This document shows, piece after piece, positions 21,182-30,698 of a DNA stretch of 64,000 bases. Numbering within the stretch: position 1 is the stretch's first letter; each line of letters starts with the position of its first letter. The stretch covers positions 310,001-374,000 of the forward strand of contig BROI01000020.1 of the NCBI GenBank assembly GCA_027923505.1, read 5' to 3'. This DNA is from Mayamaea pseudoterrestris. Taxonomy: Eukaryota; Bacillariophyta; Bacillariophyceae; Sellaphorales; Sellaphoraceae. A program made the translations under genes and the position numbers. The notes below the pieces were generated by a model that was not told the origin of the DNA, searched no databases, and saw only the letters and a list, made by a program, of their open reading frames with translations.

Positions 21182-21814
21182 ATGATCTTTGAACTGCCAT
21201 TCATGCCTGAACTTGGTAACATTGACAGCAAATCGAGCATGTTTGATACACGGCCATACTCGACCAATGCGCAAAGCCGGCAGGCCAATTGCGTGCTCCT
21301 ATTGCCGGCAAGGAGCTCACTGGAAGTAGCCGATAATGCTGCCAGTAGATCGACGAGTATTCCTCTTCCGACATCGCATGTCCAACGCACTCAGTCAGAA
21401 CTTCAACTTGACCAGGATGAAGAGGTTGCCGACCAACGCGACGCAACCATGTTTTATCGCTTGGTAAATGGCATTCGAGAGCGTCATTATGGTACCCACG
21501 ATGAGCAGCTAGATCATTCGGAGCGCAGTCTGCGAAGCATTATGCAAGCTCGACTGTCTAGCGAACAGGAGCAGGCTCGTTCCATGGGAGGGTCTCATCA
21601 TTTCCAATTCCACCAGCAGCAACGGATGGGAATGGGAGTCGCCGTCAATCACATTTCTCCCATTGCTGAATCCATGCCCCGGAACGCAGATGAATGGTCC
21701 ATTACAGGATTTAATGACCCGCCGCTTGCGCCAATGAACTTCCACATTTCGCAACAACCTGCTGTTGACGATCTGCTAGAGACGGATAGCGATATATTCG
21801 ATCTCGATCCATAA
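21182..21814 (+). CDS. Unknown Gln/Ser-rich protein with acidic C terminus
   Basis: A 210-residue reading frame from the first ATG (21182). It may be longer if an upstream exon exists, because the frame stays open for 26 codons before this ATG. The most ordered segment is ATMFYRLVNGIRERH in the middle, followed by a hydrophilic helix (ERSLRSIMQARLSSEQEQAR) and a His/Gln/Met-rich patch. The end is strongly acidic (DDLLETDSDIFDLDP), like a transcription-activation tail. No known domain is recognised. A nuclear regulatory role is a guess from composition. Confidence 0.5.
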   Translation: MIFELPFMPELGNIDSKSSMFDTRPYSTNAQSRQANCVLLLPARSSLEVADNAASRSTSIPLPTSHVQRTQSELQLDQDEEVADQRDATMFYRLVNGIRERHYGTHDEQLDHSERSLRSIMQARLSSEQEQARSMGGSHHFQFHQQQRMGMGVAVNHISPIAESMPRNADEWSITGFNDPPLAPMNFHISQQPAVDDLLETDSDIFDLDP

Positions 21815-22440
21815 CAAACGAGCTCGCGCCGCTATTGCCGCTTGTCTCTGCTAAAGCACTCTTGCTATTCTCACTATCTCGCGCACGAGGAATTTTTGCT
21901 CCGATTTTACGCCGCTATAAATACAACACCAATATAGAAGATTCGTAAAGCTATGCTACATTACACAATTCACAGTAGTTTTAGTCAAAAAGCATCGTTC
22001 TGGACAAACAGTTTCGAGGCCATGAGGAACACCAGGCGGGATGGTGAAGGGCTGCTGTTTGCAAAGCAGTTGCAACTTGCGTGGTACCCGCGCTTTGCAT
22101 GCTCCAATCCCGCCCTAGTAAACCAAACTGCCCGACCAGTCAGAGAATGCGTTCCTGTGACACGCAACACATGGTTGAACTATTGAACATCGGATGATCT
22201 ATCTTTACAAGCCAGGTCTCGGATGGAAGAAGGTGTCAGTCTTTTTTGTTTCGGTATCATTAACAAAGTCTTTTTTGTTTGGGTATCATTAACAAAATGA
22301 TAGAGCCGCGAAGAGTGGCTTTTGCAGGCTATCCATTTGGCACTTATTAGGTAGCTCGGGATGGCCACTGTCCCAGTCGCTCCGGTAATAAATGGCAGTC
22401 ACTTTTCCTCCGCACGTCGCGACAAACTCCACTTGTCACC
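21815..22440. other. Intergenic region with a short tandem duplication
   Basis: About 625 bp between two genes on the same strand. It contains the 29-bp tandem repeat at 22239-22296 and an 80-nt stretch with complementary ends at 22035-22114 that is not a tRNA. No coding sequence is recognised. Confidence 0.4.
22239..22296. repeat. 29-bp tandem repeat, two copies
   Basis: Two adjacent 29-bp copies (22239-22267 and 22268-22296), beginning gtcttttttgttt and ending atcattaacaaa, differ at one base. They lie about 145 bp upstream of the golgin start codon. Replication slippage is the simplest origin. Confidence 0.85.
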
Positions 22441-23783
22441 ATGGCGGAACCCGCTCCTACGTCTGCAATACCTGCGGCCAATGGAGAATCAAAGAGTTCG
22501 ATTCAATTGAAACGTTTACAGGAAGCGAATGCAAAATATAAAAAGCTGCTTCAGCTCGCAAAGGAGCGTATTCAGCAGCAAGAGGAAGAGCTTCAATCCG
22601 TTCGAGATGACAACGAACGACTAAAAGGTGAAGCAAATGAAGGAGCAAACGAGGAAGTAAGGATTACTGATGAGCCGACGACTGGAACAGAGGAAGTGAC
22701 AAGCATAGTGCAAGTATGTCAGCGAGTAAAGCAAGCTGGCCCTCAAACTGGGATGGAAGAAATTTGGGCGCTCCTGGAATTTGAAGCAGTGCCAATGAAT
22801 GACATTGGTGAATTGGCAAACACACGGCAATACAGGGAATGGAAAAGATTTGATACAGAAACTCAGCTCCAGGTAAGTGAGAGACCATTCACTTGATGCC
22901 CTCGTGTTATTTATGTCCCCCTCCCGCGACATCCGTTAACGAGGATCGTCGACTGACTATTTTCCACCAGGATTTCATTCGGCGAGACACTGGAGAACCG
23001 CTTGCTTTACCTCCATATTCCATGTCCCCAGAGCAGTCGATAAAAATACAACGCGAAGCTGCGACCCAGGTTTCGCAAGTAACGGAAGAATTTCGTCGCT
23101 TTCGAGTACGATCAGAGCTGGCTAGGAAGCAAGTTGAATCGCAAATTCGCGAATTGCAGAATCTCAAAGTAGCTAGCGCAGCACATCGAATTGAAGGACA
23201 TGACCTGCAGCACGATTCTGAGCAAGCTCGCACTTTAAATGCAGAGCTGGATCGAGTCAAGTCAGAGTTGGCGTCGCAAGATGCGCATTGGAAGGAGGCA
23301 TACAACATTCTTTTGCAAGAGAATCAGGCACTCAAATCTTCAGGTTCTGAAGCGTTGCTAGCATCGCAGTGGCGTCATCGATATGAAGCATGTTTAAAGG
23401 ACAAAGCAGAGCTTGAAAGCCGACTGCAAGGAGTATATGGTAAAAACGATAATGAAGACGACAAGTGGGAAGCCAAGTATCGGGATTTGAAGGAGTCCTT
23501 TCGGATATATCGGAAAAAGGCGAAGGAGATTTTCGAGACGCAGAGCCAAGGCGGTGTCATTTCGGCGCCTGGTATGGCCTCCTTCGCGCTCAACGATCAG
23601 TCGTCAGCGGAAGCAAAACTATCATATCTGAAGAACCTAATGGTCAACTTCCTCGCAGCATCCGACGATGTGAAGGAGCATATGGAAACGGCAATAGCAA
23701 CTGTATTGAAATTTACTCCTGACGACTTGGAAAAGATACAAAAGCAAAAGGCTGGCAGTGACGCTTGGTTTTCGATTTACTGA
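22441..23783 (+). CDS. Coiled-coil protein with GRIP-like domain (golgin)
   Basis: Exons 22441-22872 and 22971-23783 join in phase 0 (GTAAGT...CCACCAG, 98-nt intron) to give 414 residues. Long heptad-rich segments run through both exons (KRLQEANAKYKKLLQLAKERI; EEFRRFRVRSELARKQVESQ; LNAELDRVKSELASQDAHW). The C terminus (KLSYLKNLMVNFLAAS, then VLKFTPDDLEKIQ) matches the GRIP domain pattern, a YLKN-start helix ending in a SPEE-like turn. GRIP domains bind Arl1-GTP and place golgins on the trans-Golgi as vesicle tethers. The protein is short for a golgin. Its start context is good (caccATGGC). Confidence 0.8.
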
Positions 23784-24028
23784 TAATTCCGTTCGCTAAA
23801 TTACGTAGGAGTAATTACTGATGTCTATGTATGTAGCGTAAAGCAAAGTACGAGTTCATCATATAGCCGGCAGATAAGTCAAATCAACGATTTGGCCCGC
23901 ATTTGAAGAGCTCAGCGAGAAAACAAAGATGAAGGTGCTGGCAAGAACACGAATCCATAGGTGGTTTCTATCGAGTTCAGCCCTGAAATCGGCATCGTCG
24001 TTAAAGTCGTTACGTCTGACTTGCTCCA

Positions 24029-26824
24029 CTATGAATCGATTGTCTTCGGCGATCGGTTTGCTATGGAATGGCTCTTCAATGGCGACTTTGTTGCCCATAC
24101 GGGAGGTTGGCTATAACTTTTGCTACGGCACGGTATCACACATTTTCCCGTTGCTGAAGTTTGCTGAGAGGGACGTTGCTGCGGCGAGAAAGTTGCTGCA
24201 ACACCTGTGTTGTCCACGGGTACTGGGGGAGGTTGCTCGAAGGTGACCTTAGATATCATCTCACCTTCTGTTGCCGCATGAGCTTCGCCGGTCGTACTCA
24301 AAAACTCGTCGGGAATTTTCGGTTGCAACTGCTCGTCAACTCTTGCTGCCACTGCCTGATGAGGAGATGCAACTTTTGGTTCAATTGTCTCCGTAACCAT
24401 CTTTAGACTGCTTCTCCGTAAAGGTGACCGAAAAGCCCATTCAGGAGTCTTTGAAAACGACCTGGGAGTGCAATTGTTCTCACTGGTATTTACCGGTAAT
24501 CTACCACCAACAAAGGACAAAATACCAGGTACACTCGTTTCTTCGGAACGCATTTCCAATTCCAACGGAAGCGATTTGTTTCTGTCTAGCTCAGCTTCTT
24601 CCGCCGAATGACTCGCCGTGTCCTTAAGTGTGTCAACCTCGTTGCTTTTAATTGTCAATCTCAATTTGGTTTTGCTCTTCCGTAAAGGTGCACTAACCGC
24701 CCATTCTGGTAGCTTCGGATTAGTTTTAGGCGTAATGGTCGCATTGATTCCAACTTTACCCTTGGCCATATCTCTTGACGAATGGGTCGGCAATTTTGTA
24801 CTTTCCGTGGGAATTGGATGATTACCCTGTATCTCGACGCCAGATTCCGCTTTGCACTGTTGCCCTCTGCTCGACGCTTCAATAATATTCGTTTTTAACG
24901 TCTCCGCTGCGCGATTCGCAACTCCCAGCCCGAATTTGACACTGTTTTTTCGAAGTGGCGATCGAATGGTCCATTCCGGGATCTTAGTAAATTTCTTGGA
25001 CTCGTCCAACGCATCACCAAGAGCGTTTCTGACATCAGATGGCGACATTGAATTATTCGGGCAGAGTGCAGAACATGGTGAATCGTTACCTGTCGCAAGA
25101 GGCCTATTCGGCGATGCAGGGACATCGACGTTGTTGTCGCATTTATTTTCAGCCTCATTTTGTGGCGAATGGCGTGACTCTTCCGCCGTTTCCTTTCCCA
25201 GCATCTCTTCTGAGGAAGTTGGGATTCCGAGACCAACTTTAAGACGGGACTTTCGTAGTGGCGATTTAGTAGCCCAATCGGGAGTGCTAGAAAATGACTT
25301 TTCAGTGGATGTTCCATCGAATTTTCTTAAAGTCCATTCCGGCTTAGAGCCAAAAGGCCTCGGCATTGTTTTCGTCTGAGCATGAGCAAAACCATTCCAG
25401 TTCGCGCCGTTACTTGAGGAGTTATTGTTGGAACGTACAGGTGTATCGCGGGATTGTTTCGGCGTCACGTCGCCATTTTTCACTATCGATCGTGCAGGTT
25501 CGAGAAGAGGAACATGATTTGTTTCGCCAATCTCAAGATTGGGGCGAGACGTACGTCGGGTGGCCCAAACCGGTTGCTTCTTTTCGGTTGAGTGTGCATT
25601 CGACGCAATACGATTCACTGGTGTGCATCGTTTCAAAGGAGATTGTAGCGCCCAAGCAGGTGTTTGACTAAATGTCTGTGGCTGGGCCTTCTCCACGGTC
25701 TGGCGAAGCATGCGATTTTTTACCCACTCTGGAACCTCCCAACCATATATTCGTTTGATAAGCTCTGCTTCTGACAGCTTTACATGCTCCGGTTCCCAAT
25801 GGTATTGCGGTATGTCGCCGTCACCGATCTTGAGTCGTCGCCGATGTTCCGCGTCCAACTCCAATATTTTGGCGACGCGACGGCGATGTCGCTCAATTTC
25901 TTCGTCGTCATATTCATCACAGTTCTGTTGCTTAGATCGTATCCGACTGTCTTCATCATCCTCGTCGTCATTCTTTTCTTGTTGCTTGGATCGTAGGCGA
26001 CTGTCTTCGTCATCTTCCTCGTCATCCTTTTCTGGCGTATGAGTCTGCTCTTGACTGACAACAGGTTCTGCATTGGGGTTGATTGGAGCTGTCAGCTCGC
26101 CACCTGAAGGTGATCCGCTATCTACTTCTATGTCAGTATCAGTTATTGGATCAGCCTTGTGTCCAGTGCAGGGCTGCGACGGTATGGTTACTGGTAACTC
26201 AACATAACCTTCGTCGCATGATTCTGGGGCAAAGCTCTCCACACTACAGTCGTCGTCCAGATCATTTTCCGTTGACGAATTGTTTGTGCTGGAGCCGTTG
26301 GAACTACCAAACAATGCATCCCAATCCCAGCTCCTCCGAACTTTCTCTTCCTTTGGAGGAGGTGAAGGCTCACGCCGTCTGGCTCTTGCTTTGGCTTCCT
26401 CGGCTTGCTTGGCAGCACGAATCTTCGCCAACTCATCGTCCTTCTTTTGAATAAAAACCTTCTGTTCCTCTGACAATTCGTAGTCATCGTCGCCCCTCCG
26501 TATCACGTCAGGTCCGGCAACAGGCTGCTGCTTTAAAACAGACGACTGACAACGGTCTTGATGGAATTCCAAATCATCGTTGAAACATTTTCGCGAACAA
26601 TAGTGAGCATTCTTGCACATCCCACACTGGATCAGCAAGCCATCAACCTTGCTATTGGAGATGCCGCACCGGTCGCACTTGGAGCCTCGAAAGTTCCATA
26701 CTCGCAAATGATCCGTGTTGTCCAAAGCTCCCTCCATTTCTTCCGTGGAGTTGTAAACGGGGACTGTGGAACCCTTTGATGTTTTCACTGCCTCCGACAG
26801 CTTGTTTGGTAGATAAGAGGCCAT
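24029..26824 (-). CDS. MYND-finger protein with W-x-x-SPLRK repeats
   Basis: A 931-residue protein from the ATG at 26824 (in-frame ATGs at 26932 and 26938 are alternatives). A MYND zinc finger lies near residues 50-90 (CDRCGISNSKVDG, CGMCKNAHYC, CFNDDLEFHQDRC). Charged segments follow, including an acidic tandem unit (NDDEDDEDSRIRSKQQ type) repeated twice. The C-terminal two thirds carry about nine copies of a short motif spaced some 20-70 residues apart: VPEWVKNRMLRQ, TPAWALQSPLKR, QPVWATRRTSRP, KPEWTLRKFDGT, TPDWATKSPLRK, IPEWTIRSPLRK, LPEWAVSAPLRK, TPEWAFRSPLRR and PPVWATKSPLKS. The sequence between copies looks disordered. MYND fingers bind proline-rich peptides. The repeats suggest a multivalent docking or phosphorylation scaffold; I know no such family. 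Confidence 0.85.
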   Translation of the reverse strand: MASYLPNKLSEAVKTSKGSTVPVYNSTEEMEGALDNTDHLRVWNFRGSKCDRCGISNSKVDGLLIQCGMCKNAHYCSRKCFNDDLEFHQDRCQSSVLKQQPVAGPDVIRRGDDDYELSEEQKVFIQKKDDELAKIRAAKQAEEAKARARRREPSPPPKEEKVRRSWDWDALFGSSNGSSTNNSSTENDLDDDCSVESFAPESCDEGYVELPVTIPSQPCTGHKADPITDTDIEVDSGSPSGGELTAPINPNAEPVVSQEQTHTPEKDDEEDDEDSRLRSKQQEKNDDEDDEDSRIRSKQQNCDEYDDEEIERHRRRVAKILELDAEHRRRLKIGDGDIPQYHWEPEHVKLSEAELIKRIYGWEVPEWVKNRMLRQTVEKAQPQTFSQTPAWALQSPLKRCTPVNRIASNAHSTEKKQPVWATRRTSRPNLEIGETNHVPLLEPARSIVKNGDVTPKQSRDTPVRSNNNSSSNGANWNGFAHAQTKTMPRPFGSKPEWTLRKFDGTSTEKSFSSTPDWATKSPLRKSRLKVGLGIPTSSEEMLGKETAEESRHSPQNEAENKCDNNVDVPASPNRPLATGNDSPCSALCPNNSMSPSDVRNALGDALDESKKFTKIPEWTIRSPLRKNSVKFGLGVANRAAETLKTNIIEASSRGQQCKAESGVEIQGNHPIPTESTKLPTHSSRDMAKGKVGINATITPKTNPKLPEWAVSAPLRKSKTKLRLTIKSNEVDTLKDTASHSAEEAELDRNKSLPLELEMRSEETSVPGILSFVGGRLPVNTSENNCTPRSFSKTPEWAFRSPLRRSSLKMVTETIEPKVASPHQAVAARVDEQLQPKIPDEFLSTTGEAHAATEGEMISKVTFEQPPPVPVDNTGVAATFSPQQRPSQQTSATGKCVIPCRSKSYSQPPVWATKSPLKSHSIANRSPKTIDS

Positions 26825-27490
26825 GCTTGCGGATGTCAAGATGAGCGAACAGGGAGATACTTCATATACGCCGACGACCGAGGCAGGCGGTTTACTGAGG
26901 TTGCTCGCGTTTGTTTCTTCCAATCGCGTCATGGTCATTATCCGCGTCAAGACGTGCGAATGTCACAGCGGTGTCTTGGATTATAGCCCTTCAGTCTTGC
27001 ATGATGTGCGCTGTCTTGGATCTGGACATTATATTTTGGCTAGCTACCTGGCGCACCACAATGCTATGCTGGGCGGGATCTCATAGTAAGGGAGATTAAT
27101 AGATCATGTGGTTTTAGCACGAGTCTTTATGTCTGGCAAATAAACGTATGAGGACTACTGGAAGTACAGTACCCTACTGGGGCAAGACCATCATTGCATC
27201 AACGAAAGGCATGCTCAACTAAGGCGTAAGCAGCCTCACCAGCTAGCCTTGTGTTTTACGATAAATGCTGCTGCACATACAGTATAAAGTGTGCACATGA
27301 TTTTCAATCATGTGATGGGGGCTCGGGATTAGGACACTAGCTGCAGTCGTCGTACGCGATTTGTGTGCTTTCAAATAATATATTTAGGGATTGAGGTTGA
27401 AGCGCCTTGACACGTAGAGTTGTGTTTGCTTATATTGACTCATAGATACGTTACAAGCCGCAGTTATCAAACCAAGGTGCATGTTTTTGT
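26825..27490. other. Intergenic region between two MYND genes
   Basis: About 665 bp between the start of the large MYND gene and the end of the small one, both on the minus strand. No further gene is recognised. It should hold the large gene's promoter. Confidence 0.4.
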
Positions 27491-27996
27491 CTATTTGATC
27501 GATCCCAAGCTGCCTTCCTGCAGTTCCGTTGTATCGCATCCCAACTTGTGGTGAGCTGGTAGATCCGAATTGAAGCAACCAAGGCTACAATAGTAGGCCT
27601 TCTTGCATTTTCCGCACTGTGTATTCAAGGAAAGACGTGAAAAAGGCGTATGTAAGTTATGGTATCATTGTGAGTGGCATGGTTGGCAGCCGACAGGCAT
27701 GCCGATCATTCAATCTCTTCACAACTTCACAATCGCAAGCGGGCTTGATTGATTGTTCGCTCTCCACAATTACAGTCAGTTCGAAAATCATCCCCCAACA
27801 TCTTTTCTCTTTAGCCACTCACCTGAATAAGCTTGCCATCCAGTTGGCTGTTCTTCTTGCCGCATTTGTCGCAGCTATTCTTGGTAAAGCCAAACTTTTT
27901 CAAGTGGTTCATCGAATCCAATATTTGCAGCCGCTCCTCCTCGTTCGTGTACGTTAGCTCCTGCGCAACATCGTCAAACTTGTTTAGTTCCGGCAT
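27491..27996 (-). CDS. Small MYND-finger protein, two exons
   Basis: Exon 27996-27823 (58 codons) and exon 27616-27491 join in phase 0, removing a 206-nt intron (GTGAGT...ACACAG), to give 99 residues. The splice completes a MYND finger: CDKCGKKNSQLDGKLIQ from the first exon, then CGKCKKAYYC and CFNSDLPAHHKLGC from the second. The same finger in the neighbouring large gene is very similar (both read DG-x-LIQCG-x-CK-x-A-x-YC and C-F-N-x-D-L). The rest is a short acidic N terminus and a short tail. It probably acts as a protein-interaction module. The two genes look like an old tandem duplication. Confidence 0.85.
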
Positions 27997-28317
27997 GGTG
28001 GATAAAGTGGATGGTAAATGCTTGGAATGACACTGGGGTCGTCGCTAATGATGGTCGTGGTCCAACGAGTGGAAGAAAAGATCCAACGCGAGACACAATC
28101 CAAGAATGACCGACTTTGAGTCATAAATGTGCATGAGAAGGTGCGTGTGCTCTGGCTTCCAATCGTCATTTTAAAACCGGTGCGACCTCTCCATCGATGC
28201 ACTTCATTGCGCATCCATTGCACAAGCTGCGTTGCCATCCCTTGGATCTTTCATCGCAAGCATCTATACTTGTACCGCTACTACTCTCCCTTTTATCTCC
28301 AAACTAAAATTTCCATC
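27997..28317. promoter_or_regulatory. Shared upstream region of MYND and proteasome genes
   Basis: A 321-bp stretch from which the small MYND gene and the proteasome beta-3 gene diverge, so promoters for both are expected. The proteasome frame is open upstream to 28129, but the sequence there does not match the family. Confidence 0.35.
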
Positions 28318-28932
28318 ATGTCGATCATGTCCTACAACGGTTCGGCGATTATCGCCATGGCCGGCAAAGATTGCGTCGGTATCGCTGCGGACCGCCGCCT
28401 TGGTATCCAGCTCAAGACGGTTTCCACAGACTTTACCAAGACGTTTCAAATGCAGCCCAAGCTTTTCGTTGGCCTTGCCGGATTAGCCACTGATGTACAG
28501 ACGCTTCATAATTTGTTGGAATTTCGCATGAGCTTATTCAAGCTGCGAGAGGAGCGCGACATGCCGCCGGAGGTTGTGAATAATCTGCTTAGCACGTTGC
28601 TGTACGAGAAGCGTTTTGGTCCGTACTTTGTGGAGCCTATCGTGGCTGGTTTGGATGAAGACAACAAGCCATTTCTCAGCTGTATGGACCTGATTGGGTC
28701 ATCTGTCAAGGCGAATGATTTCGTAGTGTCGGGAACATGCACTGGTAACATGTTTGGAATGTGCGAGGCACTCTATCGGCCCGACTTGAATCCGGATGAG
28801 CTATTTGAAGCGCTGGCACAGTCGTTGCTAAGTAGTGTCGACAGAGACGCCATGTCAGGTTGGGGTGGAGTCGTTCATATCATTACGAAGGATGGAGTAA
28901 TGACAAAGGAACTGAAAGGTCGCATGGACTAG
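28318..28932 (+). CDS. 20S proteasome subunit beta-3
   Basis: A 204-residue protein matching the whole length of proteasome beta type 3: MSIMSYNGSAIIAMAGKDCV at the start, AADRRLG, TFQMQPKLFVGLAGLATD, the VEPIVAGL segment, FVVSGTCTGNMFGMCE, and RDAMSGWGGVVHIITKDG at the end. This subunit sits in the inner beta ring and lacks the N-terminal catalytic threonine, as here, so it is structural. The chosen ATG (28318) gives the family's normal N terminus; upstream in-frame codons are discarded. No intron. Confidence 0.97.
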   Translation: MSIMSYNGSAIIAMAGKDCVGIAADRRLGIQLKTVSTDFTKTFQMQPKLFVGLAGLATDVQTLHNLLEFRMSLFKLREERDMPPEVVNNLLSTLLYEKRFGPYFVEPIVAGLDEDNKPFLSCMDLIGSSVKANDFVVSGTCTGNMFGMCEALYRPDLNPDELFEALAQSLLSSVDRDAMSGWGGVVHIITKDGVMTKELKGRMD

Positions 28933-29136
28933 TTTTGCATTTTACTGTTACGACTTATTATGGTGTTTATACTACACAGTCTGCCAAAGATAATCTACTT
29001 TGTCAAATTCGACTTCTATAAAATGTATAGACTCAAATGACGACAACAGTTATTACTTTATATTTAAACTCTTGTCCCCGCAGACCAGAAACGACAAATA
29101 ACAGAATCAAGAACATCTGATAACTTCGCCAACTAA

Positions 29137-30004
29137 CTAGGATCTCAGCTTCATGCCCTTGGACTTGCTCGTCTTGGAGCCCTTGGTTCCCTTGCTCGAA
29201 CCACCAGAGTAGCTTCCAGAGCTGCCATGATAACTGTAGCTGCCGCTGGAGCCACTGTGGTAGCTTCCAGAGCCCTTGGTAATTTTAGAGCCACCCTTGG
29301 AGCCCTTGCTCGAGCTGCCGTTGACACCAAGCTTGTAACCGCCCTTGCTTCCCTTAACACCGAGCTTGTAGCTACCCTTGCTTCCCTTGACGCCCTTGCT
29401 AGAACCATTTGCACTTCCCTTTACGCCCTTGCTCGAGCCGTTTAAGTTGCCATAGACGCCCTTGCTCGAGCCACTGTAGCCGCCCTTGACGCCCTTGCTC
29501 GAGCCACTGCTGCCTCCCTTGACGCCCTTGCTCGATCCGCCTTTGCCGCCTCCTTTTCCACCCTTGCCTCCGCCTTTTCCGGCTCCCTTTCCGCCAGTCT
29601 TGCTGCTAACGGGAACGCCAGGTGCTTCGCCCTTTCCACCTTTTCCGCCCTTGCCACTGACAGGAACGCTGTCGCCGCCACCCTTGCCGCCTCCCTTGCC
29701 ACCGCCTTTTCCGCCCTTGCCACTGATAGGAACGCTCGGCGCCTTGGTGGAGCATGACGATTCGCCGAGCAAGCGTCCGATAATTTGCTCCGCCTAGTAG
29801 AAACAACAAGAGAAGCAAGGTGAGCGAGCTGTCACGACTGGCACAATCACGCGCAAAACACGCTGCAATACTTGCCTCCATGTTGCTATTGGCAGCTTCC
29901 AAAGCCGCCTTGATAGTGTTCTTCTTCTCCTTGCTCGTCTCCTCCACATGCAGTCCATGACATGCCGTCAAACAAATGATGAATGCAACAATCGAAAGCT
30001 TCAT
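29137..30004 (-). CDS. Silaffin-like secreted Lys/Ser/Gly-rich repeat protein
   Basis: Exon 30004-29876 encodes a signal peptide (KLSIVAFIICLTACHG) and a Lys/Glu-rich piece. Exon 29793-29137 encodes the repeats. The 82-nt intron starts GCAAGT after GAG and ends CTACTAG, a GC-AG intron, and joins in phase 0 (NME-AEQIIGRLL) to give 261 residues. The first half of the repeats is GKGGKGGGK-type blocks alternating with Pro-Val-Ser linkers. The second half has SSKGVKGS units and ends in SGSYSYHGSSGSYSGGSSKG-type and KGSKTSKSK-type sequence. Signal peptide plus Lys clusters and Ser/Tyr/Gly repeats resemble silaffins, which become polyamine-modified and phosphorylated in diatom cell walls. No RXL cleavage sites were noted, so silaffin-like is a composition-based call. 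Confidence 0.75.
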
Positions 30005-30698
30005 GGTGTATATATATTGCTGGCAACTCGCGCAAAATCGATTTTTATGAGCTCCACCTACGATCGGCGCAAAACGTGGAAACCCCTTCGTCGCCAACGG
30101 CTCGTCACGATTGCCTGCCAACTTGCCTCGGAGGTGCATTCGTCGTGCGTTTCCGGTCGTGACTCTCTAAGTGAGCCGCAACCCAAAACGATGCAACGGT
30201 TCGTATCGTGACTTGTGTGCGAAACCAAAAGCAACAAGATGACCAGTTCAATAGCATCATGGCGCGATGAAATGATGCGTGCATGTATAATGAGAGCTGG
30301 AGCGTGACAATAAGCTCCACATGATCATGATTTATGATGATGTAGAACGGCTCAGGCTCATGCGCTTAGGCTCGCTTTGAATAATCATCATTGCCATCAC
30401 TCAGCTCCACGGCATGCCGCATTATATGAATCCGAGCGGACAATTAGCAATGCAGAGAGTGTAGGCTTCGTTCTTCCAAGCACGCTGGTCGTCGTCATCT
30501 TGATCTCCATGGTTGGCGACGAGCATGACAACAACTATACTAATGCCGATGCGACTTCAGAATCTGCATCCGTTTCTCGGTACTTGGCGTGTCGCAATGT
30601 GTTTGACGGATTCGCGCCGATCCCCAAATCGTTCCATGAAACGTTGCGATGTCAAACCTTCATTCCATTCAAGTAAAGTAACACGACACTATCTCACA
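30005..30698. other. Intergenic region upstream of two divergent genes
   Basis: About 690 bp between the silaffin-like gene and the DUF1517 gene, which diverge from it. The DUF1517 frame is open back to 30513, but the signal peptide at 30699 marks the start. No other gene is recognised. Confidence 0.4.

Noticed and set aside
22035-22114. 80-nt segment with complementary 7-bp ends (ggcggga / tcccgcc), considered as a tRNA
   Set aside because: No proper A or B box, no standard anticodon arm with a 7-base loop and no D arm on either strand.
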